A stretch of 6,571 bases of DNA from Thermoplasmata archaeon (GCA_021804185.1 JAJZKL010000064.1:1-6571); one strand, 5' to 3'; shown: positions 1 through 6,550, counted from the stretch's first letter. The notes: generated from the sequence alone by a model not told the origin. Made by a program: numbers and translations.

Positions 1-1
1 G

Positions 2-664
2 CGTCGCTTAATAAACTCATCTGACATGAATGTTTTCATATATCATACTCCTAGTGTTTCAGGTGCGGTATTCTTGACAAAACAGATCTCAACGGCTGTT
101 GTTATCCCCCCTCTGTTCAGTTCCAATACAAGCGTAAAAATATCAAAGGTAGAGTGCTATGAAGGAAATGCGGTTTTTTCTCTCTGTGTATCAGGGAATA
201 ATGGATCTGCAATATCTGGAGTTGCAAAAATTGTTTTAGATGCTGCAGGTATGACCGGCGATAGCATAATCTTCTCTACACCTATGCCCGGTGTAATAGT
301 GGCAGGAAGCCTAAATAGTGTCTTATGCTCACTTCATTCGTCTGTAAACGGCAGGATAAACAGCCTAGTTCAATACCTGAACATGTCTGTTAAAATGTCC
401 TTTGTGTATGAAATTAATTCAGATTACGTGAAGATGATCTCCGGAAATATCACCCATGGGATGTTGACATCATTTGTACTGATGAAAAATATAGAATCAG
501 CTGTTTATGTTGCAATTTCAATGCAGTACTTGCTTGGGAATGGTTACATTGTTCTTCCCAGGTTCGACAGTGTTGTAATAATAGCTTCAGACAAAAACAT
601 GTTTTTATTGCTTCAATATGATCTGATAAGTATGGTATTGGGCGGTGGCGGTATAGGAATTTGA
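2..664 (+). CDS. Unrecognised, probably exported protein, first gene of ABC operon; 5'-truncated
   Basis: I do not recognise this protein. The frame is open from base 2, and the first ATG (base 26) has no visible ribosome site before it, so the coding sequence very probably begins outside the window; from that ATG it would be 212 residues. What is seen is beta-rich and Ser/Asn-rich. It has several N-X-S/T sequons (NTS, NGS, NMS, NIT), few charged residues, and a stretch around FSLCVSGNNGSAISGVAKIV that reads like one strand pair of an Ig-like or carrier-type beta sandwich. The C-terminus is hydrophobic and ends in a glycine run (GGGGIGI). The stop TGA (662-664) shares its last base with the ATG of the permease. 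Sequons and position suggest an extracytoplasmic partner or substrate of the transporter; this is inference. An unrelated surface protein read through into the operon is the alternative. Confidence 0.6.
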   Translation, partial: RRLINSSDMNVFIYHTPSVSGAVFLTKQISTAVVIPPLFSSNTSVKISKVECYEGNAVFSLCVSGNNGSAISGVAKIVLDAAGMTGDSIIFSTPMPGVIVAGSLNSVLCSLHSSVNGRINSLVQYLNMSVKMSFVYEINSDYVKMISGNITHGMLTSFVLMKNIESAVYVAISMQYLLGNGYIVLPRFDSVVIIASDKNMFLLLQYDLISMVLGGGGIGI

Positions 665-1497
665 TGTTCAGGTTCATGAAACTGGTTGGTTTCTCCTTGA
701 GGTATAGCTTACGCTCAAGAGCTTTTACATTTATTGTATTTTTAAACGTTGTAATTTCACTGCTGATCATGTTTTTGATGTTTATGCCAGGTGCATTGAT
801 AAGAAGTTTTGTTTCCGGAAATATCAGTTTAAGCGAACTTCCTGAGACGTTGAAGGAAAGACTGGTAAATTTTCAATGGGCAAATATTATGATATATATC
901 CCGGTTCTGTCAGCTGCGTTTTTTGGGTCCACCGCAATCCCATATGAATATGAGAATGGAACAATATACAATCTTATTTCATATCCCGTGAGCAGGTTCC
1001 AGATCCTGATGTCCAAGATCTCAACTGCTACCATTCTGTCATATGTTTCGACACTTGTCATAGTGGCTTTTCAGTTTTTCTTCTTCTTGCTTACCTTTGG
1101 TAGGGTTCCAGGATATGATTTTCTTCTTTACGTTTCCCTCCTCTTTCTTGTGACGTTTTCTGACGTGTGTTTTGCAATTGCAATCAGCACGTTTTTTAAA
1201 AATTCAGGTCACTCAGCTATTGCATTTCTAATTGTATATCTAGTGGTGTTGAACATAATATCCCTGATTGCTACGGCCACAGGTTCAATACCGGAAATAT
1301 TCATAAAGACAAATGCGGATAGGGTCATATACAGAGTGTTTCTCAATTCAGATCCGTATTTTCTAACATATTCCTTCTCACTTTCACCTATTTCAGGAAC
1401 TTTGCTACTATACATATCATCTATCCTATTTGTATATTCACTATCTGCCATCCTGGTTGCTTATGTGGTTTTCATTACGAGGAGGATTGCCAAATGA
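664..1497 (+). CDS. ABC-2 type transporter permease
   Basis: Integral membrane half of an ABC transporter of the ABC-2 type, which in archaea serves export of peptides, lipids, polysaccharides or drugs. With ATG 664 as start the protein has 277 residues and about six hydrophobic segments (near 21-41, 74-92, 121-145, 151-177, 183-206, 245-272). A basic N-terminus precedes the first segment and a basic tail (RRIAK) ends the protein. Residues 93-118 carry the family's hallmark after the second segment: an acidic, glycine-containing patch (YEYENGT) followed by a P-S-R...SK helix expected to touch the ATPase. ATG 664 is preferred to TTG 661 because it follows an AGGA at 655-658 with a 5-nt spacer and overlaps the previous TGA by one base. 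The gene overlaps the ATPase by 4 nt, so the two subunits are surely co-translated partners. Substrate cannot be read from the sequence. Confidence 0.88.
   Translation: MFRFMKLVGFSLRYSLRSRAFTFIVFLNVVISLLIMFLMFMPGALIRSFVSGNISLSELPETLKERLVNFQWANIMIYIPVLSAAFFGSTAIPYEYENGTIYNLISYPVSRFQILMSKISTATILSYVSTLVIVAFQFFFFLLTFGRVPGYDFLLYVSLLFLVTFSDVCFAIAISTFFKNSGHSAIAFLIVYLVVLNIISLIATATGSIPEIFIKTNADRVIYRVFLNSDPYFLTYSFSLSPISGTLLLYISSILFVYSLSAILVAYVVFITRRIAK
1481..1486 (+). promoter_or_regulatory. Ribosome binding site of the ABC ATPase gene
   Basis: GGAGGA lies 7 nt before ATG 1494, inside the end of the permease gene. It fixes the ATPase start and shows that the ATPase is translated from the same message through an ATGA start/stop overlap. 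Confidence 0.75.
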
Positions 1498-2369
1498 TCA
1501 GATTGGAGATAAATACACTTGATTTTATGGCAGGGAAAAAGAATATCCTGGATTTGGGAAGAGTGGAGTTTTCTACGCCTTCCATATACGGCGTTGTGGG
1601 GCCTAACGGTTCCGGGAAATCTACCCTTCTGAAGGCGATCTGCGGCATAATAGAAAATTACAGTGGTAATATAAACATTAATGGTTTGTCCACCAAGGAT
1701 AGCCACTCTAAAATTGCAGAAATTATGGGGAGTTTAATTGAAACCCCGACTTTCTACCCTTATTCCACTCCGCTTCAATTTTTACGATATAACATAGAGA
1801 TGAGAACCGGAAAAAAAATTACATCTGTAAACGATGTTAACCTGCTTCTAGAAAAGGTTGGCCTTTCACTGAAAGGGGCTCAGAAGACCAGCACACTTTC
1901 AACCGGAGAACTGAAACGCCTAGGGATCGCTTCAGCTTTTGCAGGCGATCCTTTCATTGTTCTGCTCGATGAACCCACAGAGAATCTTGATCCTTTGGGC
2001 AAAGAAATGATCAAAGAATTTTTGACAGAATGGGCAGAAAAAGATGATAGAATGGTAATTCTTACATCACATGATATTTCTTTCCTGGAGCAGGTGTGTA
2101 AAAAAGTCATATTTCTCAAGAAAGGTAAGATAGCCGGTGAAATGGATATCCATGGTGGAAAAAACATTACCTTGTTCTTAGAGAGTAAAGAAGACAGCGA
2201 AAATATACCTATGGACTTCAATATTGTTAAAAAAGGAGAGGGGTATGTAACAATAGAGGGTAATATAACCCCATTCCTGAAATATGCGGAGGGAAAAAAT
2301 ATCATTATTAAAGATATAGTGAGAGAAAGTCCCTTGAAAGAAAAATATATGGAGATTTTCTCTTATTAA
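1494..2369 (+). CDS. ABC transporter ATP-binding protein with E-loop (BcrA/LanF-like)
   Basis: Cytoplasmic ATPase that powers the permease encoded just before it. The 291-residue protein has a complete nucleotide-binding domain. Walker A GPNGSGKST is at 36-44, the signature LSTGE at 135-139 (LSGGQ in the canonical form), Walker B FIVLLDE at 154-160, the D-loop around ENLDP at 163-167, and the switch histidine at H193. In place of the Q-loop glutamine there is E83 in GSLIETPTFYPY; that glutamate with its IE.P.FY surroundings is known from bacitracin (BcrA) and lantibiotic-immunity (LanF) ATPases. About 75 residues follow the ATPase core (from about 215), as in other single-domain members with a small C-terminal extension. 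Start ATG 1494 is supported by GGAGGA 7 nt upstream. The stop TAA overlaps the stop of the convergent gene. The family is certain; a role in peptide resistance or export is inferred from the E-loop. Confidence 0.92.
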   Translation: MIRLEINTLDFMAGKKNILDLGRVEFSTPSIYGVVGPNGSGKSTLLKAICGIIENYSGNININGLSTKDSHSKIAEIMGSLIETPTFYPYSTPLQFLRYNIEMRTGKKITSVNDVNLLLEKVGLSLKGAQKTSTLSTGELKRLGIASAFAGDPFIVLLDEPTENLDPLGKEMIKEFLTEWAEKDDRMVILTSHDISFLEQVCKKVIFLKKGKIAGEMDIHGGKNITLFLESKEDSENIPMDFNIVKKGEGYVTIEGNITPFLKYAEGKNIIIKDIVRESPLKEKYMEIFSY

Positions 2370-3697
2370 ATCATTGTGCTCTCATCGCTGAGCAGCTGCT
2401 GTGCCATACTCTCTGTGAAAACCTGGTTCTTCTCATTGGATACGAATAAAAGCATGTAATCTCCATTTACTGCTAAAACCGTTGTGGTGTTAGAATATGG
2501 TATGCTTGTGTAAGAACCGGTTGTGTAGTTGTAGTGGTAGCTGTAATCGGTTACGTTCTGAAAGATGAAATTCCAGCCGTCGTATGATGAGGTTTTTATA
2601 TTTGTGCCACTCGCAGAACTTGTTTGAATGAGATCATAAAGGGTCGCAGGAGCAGTACTATTTGAGAAACTTATAATTGCTCCAAACGTGACATTTTCTC
2701 CATTAGACATGTATTTAGCTACGAGTCCATTGATATTTCCGACAGTGTTGTTAAGAATTGTATAATTTGTACTTGAGATATCGCTGCTTCCTCCCGTCAG
2801 GTAAAGGTATTCGCTAAGCATTTTTTTTGTATTATTAAGATTTACCGCGATTGCAGACTGTGTTTTATAATTTATACCGGTGATTTTATTGATCTGTGCA
2901 GAGCTCACAAGTATTGAAGGCACGTTTGATGTTGATTGTGACTTAATATCTGAAATCTGGGCTGTCAACATATTGATGAACTCCATATGCCCTGTGAACT
3001 GTGGAGTGAAATAAAATATTACTATGTTATATGATGAATAGTTCGCAAGCAAGCCTTCAAGATACCATCCATGAGGAGTGGCAGAATTTGTTGAGAGAAA
3101 TACATATTCACTTCCATTTACAGTACCACTATCGTAGGATGTGTTTGTGCTGTTATAGGATGTGGCACCATTAAAGTTAGCTGATATCTGCGAGTTTAAA
3201 CAACTCACAAGACTTGCAGGTGCTGAGCTATTGGTGGAATGGGCAAATGAGACACCTGCAAATCCATCCTGAGGAGGGACGAATAAACCTATCTGGAAAG
3301 TATTATATGATAGATTGTTCCCAACGCTAAGTGTAGAGAATGGACTCATACTATTTCCAGCAAAACCAATATTTGGTGCTACTTGTCTAACATTAGAAAA
3401 TCCTGTTGTTATTCCGGTACCGCTTATGAATGTGCTAGCGTTTAAAGATGATCCAGAAGCACCCATAGACATTGTCCACTGGCTCCCTAGAGCAGATGAA
3501 ACCACTTGAGAGTTCACAATATTAGGAGCGCGCTGCTCTGGAGTAGCGTTAATAGCATTTGAAGTGCTTGAGTTTTTTCCTGTGTTCATTAAGTCTGATG
3601 CGTAAATAACTCCGACAACTACAACCAAAACCACAACTATTATGGATACGGCAGCTGTAAATTTATTAACCATGACGTTAGAATGGAAAGTGACCAT
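2366..3697 (-). CDS. Membrane-anchored, sequon-rich surface protein with a duplicated domain (hypothetical)
   Basis: No family recognised. The 443-residue protein starts with a short basic stretch and one strongly hydrophobic segment (about 13-33, VVVLVVVVG core). It then continues as a polar, Ser/Thr/Asn-rich ectodomain with about seventeen N-X-S/T sequons and a single cysteine, as expected for an N-glycosylated, membrane-anchored protein facing outward. Two segments look like diverged copies of one domain. One spans about 134-252: SSAPASLVSCL, then VNGSEYVFLS, then NIVIFYF and a closing helix ending in LTAQISD. The other spans about 325-438: NSTAPATLYDLI, then GWNFIFQNVT, then VNGDYMLLFVS and a closing helix ending in MAQQLLSDE. 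An alternative start is Met9 (base 3673), which would leave only four residues before the hydrophobic segment; the ribosome site is weak for both. It is read toward the ABC operon and shares the TTAA at its stop with it, so it is a separate unit. A sensor or binding role is possible but unproven. Confidence 0.75.
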   Translation of the reverse strand: MVTFHSNVMVNKFTAAVSIIVVVLVVVVGVIYASDLMNTGKNSSTSNAINATPEQRAPNIVNSQVVSSALGSQWTMSMGASGSSLNASTFISGTGITTGFSNVRQVAPNIGFAGNSMSPFSTLSVGNNLSYNTFQIGLFVPPQDGFAGVSFAHSTNSSAPASLVSCLNSQISANFNGATSYNSTNTSYDSGTVNGSEYVFLSTNSATPHGWYLEGLLANYSSYNIVIFYFTPQFTGHMEFINMLTAQISDIKSQSTSNVPSILVSSAQINKITGINYKTQSAIAVNLNNTKKMLSEYLYLTGGSSDISSTNYTILNNTVGNINGLVAKYMSNGENVTFGAIISFSNSTAPATLYDLIQTSSASGTNIKTSSYDGWNFIFQNVTDYSYHYNYTTGSYTSIPYSNTTTVLAVNGDYMLLFVSNEKNQVFTESMAQQLLSDESTMI

Positions 3698-3744
3698 AAA
3701 AAGTTTGCGATAAAAACATTATCTTTCACTATGATTTTTGAAAA

Positions 3745-3754
3745 TATTTTTAAA
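3745..3754 (-). promoter_or_regulatory. Putative archaeal TATA element for the surface protein gene
   Basis: Read on the minus strand this is TTTAAAAATA, a fair match to the archaeal TATA box, in an AT-rich tract. It sits about 48 nt before ATG 3697, so transcription would begin near 3724 and give a leader of about 27 nt. The surrounding tract is AT-rich throughout, so the exact element is uncertain. Confidence 0.35.
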
Positions 3755-3920
3755 ATTACGAGACGAAAGCTCGGGCCGTTTATAGACGAATTAAAAAGAA
3801 CTTGTATACGACAATCCTGGGCATTCTACTTCTGATGACAGCCAGAAATGGAACCATCCCGACAGAGTATTTTCCCATCTGTGCCCGTAGAGCCGGTGGT
3901 TTAGCATAGTGGATGAAGTA

Positions 3921-3935
3921 CCCTATAGCATAGGG
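3921..3935. repeat. Perfect 6-bp hairpin, 3-nt loop
   Basis: CCCTAT and ATAGGG flank the loop AGC. It lies just upstream of the transposon-like right end. It may be a leftover structural part of that element's 3' RNA, or chance. It is not followed by a T-run on either strand, so a terminator is unlikely. Confidence 0.5.
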
Positions 3936-3940
3936 AATTC

Positions 3941-4018
3941 AAACCTGTGGAAATTATGCCAGAAACCTTTGAAGCAGGAAACTCATGGCTTTATCTGTGT
4001 GTGGAGAACATATAAGTT
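3941..4018 (+). mobile_element. Probable decayed right end of an IS200/IS605-type (tnpB) element
   Basis: In one plus-strand frame the stretch reads KPVEIMPETFEAGNSWLYL and ends in CVENI and a stop at 4016-4018. Many TnpB proteins of archaeal IS605/IS1341-type elements end in a similar PVE...EAG tail, whose codons run into an imperfect palindrome with a CTTTA loop. Here the matching DNA is GAAGCAGGAAACTCATGGC, then TTTA, then a GTGTGTGGAG arm (3971-4006). The arms no longer pair well and no TnpB catalytic region (RuvC DxE, zinc finger CxxC, RDxNAA-like motif) can be found upstream, so this would be a dead remnant. The identification rests on remembered tail patterns, not on a search. Confidence 0.45.
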
Positions 4019-4162
4019 ATGACATGGGTTATGTGTTATCATAGCCATACGTTGCTTATCTCATCCCATATTATTCCCCTTGCCGATCCCGGAATTGTTT
4101 TCTTTGTACCTTCCTTTAGGAGTTTTCTGTGTTCCCTGAAGTTAACAGATATTGGTGCAGAT

Positions 4163-4167
4163 AAAAA
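4163..4167 (-). terminator. Weak oligo-T signal after the HyfB-like gene
   Basis: Five T residues on the minus strand directly follow the TGA of the HyfB-like gene. Archaeal termination often needs only a T-run, but this one is short, so the call is tentative. Confidence 0.2.
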
Positions 4168-5934
4168 TCAAAGAACTGTTGCCATGATAAGGACGAATAT
4201 GAATGCCAGTATCATGTAAACCATATACCACCTTATGGAACTGTTCATAACACCAAGGGTGAATGCTTTTGCAATGTTCCTGTAGATTCTGGTTGCCTGT
4301 AGGGTGAATAGCCAGAAAACGTCTGCAGTAGCAATTTTTTGGCTTTTATGCCCCATGTCGGTTCTCAGTATTTTCCTCAACATTATTCTTATGTTGTTGG
4401 AGTATGCATATGATGTGTATGGTTCAAAGCTCTCCTTCCCGTTGTTCCAAACAGGAACCGTTCTCCCTGATGGCCTCCCAAAGACTGCAAGGGCAGATAG
4501 AGAGAATACAGATATGAGGGCAAGTACGTAGTCAGGAGATATTAGCCCAAAATCACTGCTTCCAAACATCGATTGTATTGTGTAACCGTTGAAAACCAGA
4601 ACGGAAGGTGTTCCACTAATGAAACTGCTGTATATGAAAAAGGGAGATGCAGCAAAAAGGACCACCAGGAGAATCCCCATGGAATTTATTGCCCTTGTCT
4701 CTGTCCTGTCTACGCCTTTCTTGCCACCATTACTGCCTCCGAAGGCTGTGAATCTCATGACCTTCATCATTGCTGCCGTTGCAAAGCCTTCACCCAGTGC
4801 CAGGAGAGATCCGGCGACTATGGACACTATACCAAGGTATCCAGGCTCAAGCGCCCCCATGAAAAACATTTCCAGCATCATCCATGTTCCGAGGCCTCCT
4901 ATGGTTGGAAAAAGCCCGGAAAGTGAAGCCGTTCCAATGAACATGCCTGCCTTCAGGCGTGTGTCCCTGCTGGAGTTTTCCCCATGGAATGTTTCCACTC
5001 CAGATGCCCCTATTCCTGTGAATATAAGAGACTTTGATATTGAGTGAGATAGTGAGAATATAATTATTGTTGCCAGTGCGAATTCCATTAGTATATGCGT
5101 GTCTGCGATCATGTAAAAGCCTATGGACGAAAGTATAACGCCGTTGTTTTCAATGGTGCTGAAACCGGCAAGCATCTTTGCATGTTCTGAAACGTATGCA
5201 AATAGAGATGCGAAGATTACAGACATAACGCCAACGGCTATGAGAAACAGGCCAAACTGTTGTGAGATCGGGGATAGAAGCATGAGCCTTACGATGCCGA
5301 ATACTCCCATCAGCGTCATTGTGCTGCTCAGTATGGCAGAGGCATTTGCAGGTGCATTTCCATGAGCTATGGGGAGCCATTCACTTATCATGAAGGGAAC
5401 CATGCCCATCTTAACAAGCGCCCCCAAGGTGAACAGCACCAGCGGAACTATTGAGTTCACCTGGACAATATTTATTGTGCCTGTAAGAAGGAAAGAGTAT
5501 ACTGCCCCTGCAACAATGAATACTGTGCTCAGTTCACTGAATGCCATGAATATGAATGGGGGGTAATTGTCCTTCTTGTTAAGGCCTATGATTGCATAAC
5601 TTGACATTGACATGACTTCCCATCCTGCCAGGAATTCAAGATATGTTGAAGACATGAGGATTACGGCCATGCCCAGTATTGTCAGGGAGAATAAGGGGGC
5701 CAGCCATTTTCCGTAGTTCTTCCCGTATGTTACAGAATACCAGGAGACAAAAATCCAGACCAATGAACTTATAATGATGAAGGAGGAGAGGAACGTGAAT
5801 GAAAAAAGCGAACCCGATATTGCAAATATGGAGGAGATTATTACGCTTATATAGCCTGCTTTCCTGGAGAGTATGGATACGGGCACTGCAGCCATGAACG
5901 GTATAATATAGTAGTAAGGCAGTATCTCAATCAC
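4168..5934 (-). CDS. HyfB/HycC-type antiporter-like membrane subunit of a group-4 hydrogenase-like complex
   Basis: Proton- or ion-translocating membrane subunit (NuoL/M/N, Mrp family) of a Hyf/Ehr-type respiratory complex; it couples electron transfer in the peripheral arm to ion pumping. The 588-residue protein is hydrophobic almost throughout, with some fourteen predicted membrane segments. Expected functional residues are visible: E106 in GWEVMS (the conserved TM5 glutamate), K175 in GALVKMGMVPF (the TM7 lysine) followed by HGNAPANASAILSS, K253 and GFSTIENNG at 258-265, K301 in HSISKSLIF, and K391 before RFTAFGG. The region 496-524 (WNNGKESFEPYTS...LRKIL) and a final membrane helix match the C-terminal layout of HyfB/HycC rather than NuoL with its long lateral helix. 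The start GTG 5934 overlaps the end of the small-subunit gene by 8 nt (GTGATTGA), with AAGGGG immediately before it; the first ATG (codon 14) would cut into the first membrane segment. Bases 4568-4619 recur inverted at the window end. Confidence 0.9.
   Translation of the reverse strand: MIEILPYYYIIPFMAAVPVSILSRKAGYISVIISSIFAISGSLFSFTFLSSFIIISSLVWIFVSWYSVTYGKNYGKWLAPLFSLTILGMAVILMSSTYLEFLAGWEVMSMSSYAIIGLNKKDNYPPFIFMAFSELSTVFIVAGAVYSFLLTGTINIVQVNSIVPLVLFTLGALVKMGMVPFMISEWLPIAHGNAPANASAILSSTMTLMGVFGIVRLMLLSPISQQFGLFLIAVGVMSVIFASLFAYVSEHAKMLAGFSTIENNGVILSSIGFYMIADTHILMEFALATIIIFSLSHSISKSLIFTGIGASGVETFHGENSSRDTRLKAGMFIGTASLSGLFPTIGGLGTWMMLEMFFMGALEPGYLGIVSIVAGSLLALGEGFATAAMMKVMRFTAFGGSNGGKKGVDRTETRAINSMGILLVVLFAASPFFIYSSFISGTPSVLVFNGYTIQSMFGSSDFGLISPDYVLALISVFSLSALAVFGRPSGRTVPVWNNGKESFEPYTSYAYSNNIRIMLRKILRTDMGHKSQKIATADVFWLFTLQATRIYRNIAKAFTLGVMNSSIRWYMVYMILAFIFVLIMATVL
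4568..4619 (+). repeat. Inverted repeat arm 1 (inside HyfB-like gene)
   Basis: These 52 bases are the exact reverse complement of 6520-6571. Here they are ordinary coding sequence for about residues 439-456 of the HyfB-like protein (around TPSVLVFNGYTIQ), so this is the original copy. Similarity stops at 4620; on the other side it cannot be followed because the window ends. Confidence 0.97.
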
Positions 5935-6550
5935 CCCTTGCCTTTTTTAATGCAGATAGGATCGTATAGGGGTTTGGAGGGCATCCTCCTATAACCGTGT
6001 CGTATCTGGCATTATCAATGGCGCTCTTTCCAATTATTCCTCCGGATGCCGCACATGCACCCATGGCTATTACTAACTTTGGGCCTGGCATGGCTTCAAG
6101 TGCGATCTCAAGAGCCTTGCTCATGCCTTCAGTCCATACTCCCATAATGACTATGGCATCTGCATGCCGCGGGGTGTTTGTAAAAAATATGCCAAATCTT
6201 GTCATGTCATACTGCGGTGATGAGATGTTGTGCAGTTCCGCATTGCATGCACCGCATGCGCCTGAGTCCAATGGAAAGAGATGAAACGACTTCCTGAATG
6301 TTTCACTGGTTTTCCTGACCTCAAATATGTTGTAATCTCCATCCGGCGAGTATGATGGGAGGCATCTCCTGCAGAAAACACACCTGTCGTATACCCACTT
6401 TCCATCCACTATGGCATCCACAGGGCAGTTAGAATCGCCGCTTCCAACTATGGATGTGCTCCACGGCGGAACTTCCATGTGCTCCCCCCATGGAAACTTT
6501 TCCGTTTTTATGCCTTTCCTTAGTGGAACACCTTCCGTTCTGGTTTTCAA
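5927..6550 (-). CDS. NuoB/HycG-type Fe-S small subunit with ferredoxin-like domain; start altered by an inverted repeat
   Basis: Electron-transferring small subunit of the same group-4 hydrogenase-like complex, acting on the cytoplasmic side beside the catalytic large subunit. Numbered from TTG 6550 (207 residues), the four proximal-cluster cysteines are present: C99 and C102 in CGACNAE, C166 in GACA, and C190 in GGCPPNP. A ferredoxin-like part precedes them with C42 in CPVDAI and C57xxC60xxC63, enough for one [4Fe-4S] cluster. The stretch FPWGEHMEVPPW (19-30) looks like true protein sequence. Residues 1-10 do not: they are encoded wholly by the inverted copy of HyfB DNA at 6520-6571, which also carries an in-frame TAA at 6554-6556. 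The authentic gene therefore starts in sequence missing from this window; reliable coding runs from 6519 down. The first ATG (6478) lies inside conserved sequence. Translation is coupled to the downstream HyfB-like gene. Whether the complex is a hydrogenase cannot be judged without the large subunit. Confidence 0.85.
   Translation of the reverse strand: MKTRTEGVPLRKGIKTEKFPWGEHMEVPPWSTSIVGSGDSNCPVDAIVDGKWVYDRCVFCRRCLPSYSPDGDYNIFEVRKTSETFRKSFHLFPLDSGACGACNAELHNISSPQYDMTRFGIFFTNTPRHADAIVIMGVWTEGMSKALEIALEAMPGPKLVIAMGACAASGGIIGKSAIDNARYDTVIGGCPPNPYTILSALKKARGD

Larger units (their letters stand above)
3698..4167. other. Gene-free stretch between surface protein and hydrogenase-like operon
   Basis: About 470 bp with no convincing intact gene. 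The left 60 bp are AT-rich and probably hold the promoter of the surface protein. From about 3770 to 4018 the sequence reads like degraded coding sequence on the plus strand, broken by stops in every frame, and ends in an IS200/IS605-like right end. From 4042 to 4167 the minus strand has a 42-codon stop-free extension directly behind the HyfB-like stop, without a start codon. A 66-codon plus-strand frame (4019-4219) overlaps the end of the HyfB-like gene and has no family features. Confidence 0.7.

Noticed and set aside
450..770. Minus-strand 106-codon frame
   Set aside because: It lies antisense across the junction of two plus-strand genes, has no ribosome site and shows no domain features.
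1880..2305. Minus-strand 141-codon frame antisense to the ABC ATPase
   Set aside because: The ATPase on the plus strand has every expected motif; the antisense frame is a by-product of its codon usage.
3833..3880. TGATGA at 3833-3838 as a C box of a C/D small RNA
   Set aside because: No CTGA D box follows at a suitable distance, and the base before the motif is C rather than a purine.
3887..3951. tRNA-like stretch (D-arm-like GGTTTAGCATAGTGG and a TTCAAAC T-loop-like sequence)
   Set aside because: The bases around TTCAAAC do not form a T-stem, no acceptor stem closes it, and no anticodon arm fits; the hairpin at 3921-3935 has only a 3-nt loop.
4019..4219. Plus-strand 66-codon frame
   Set aside because: It overlaps the 3' end of the HyfB-like gene, has no ribosome site before its ATG and no recognisable features.
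4589..5047. Plus-strand 152-codon frame beginning MKTRTEGVPL, identical to the start of the small-subunit prediction
   Set aside because: It is antisense to the HyfB-like gene. The shared ten residues come from the 52-bp inverted repeat, not from a common leader peptide or related genes.
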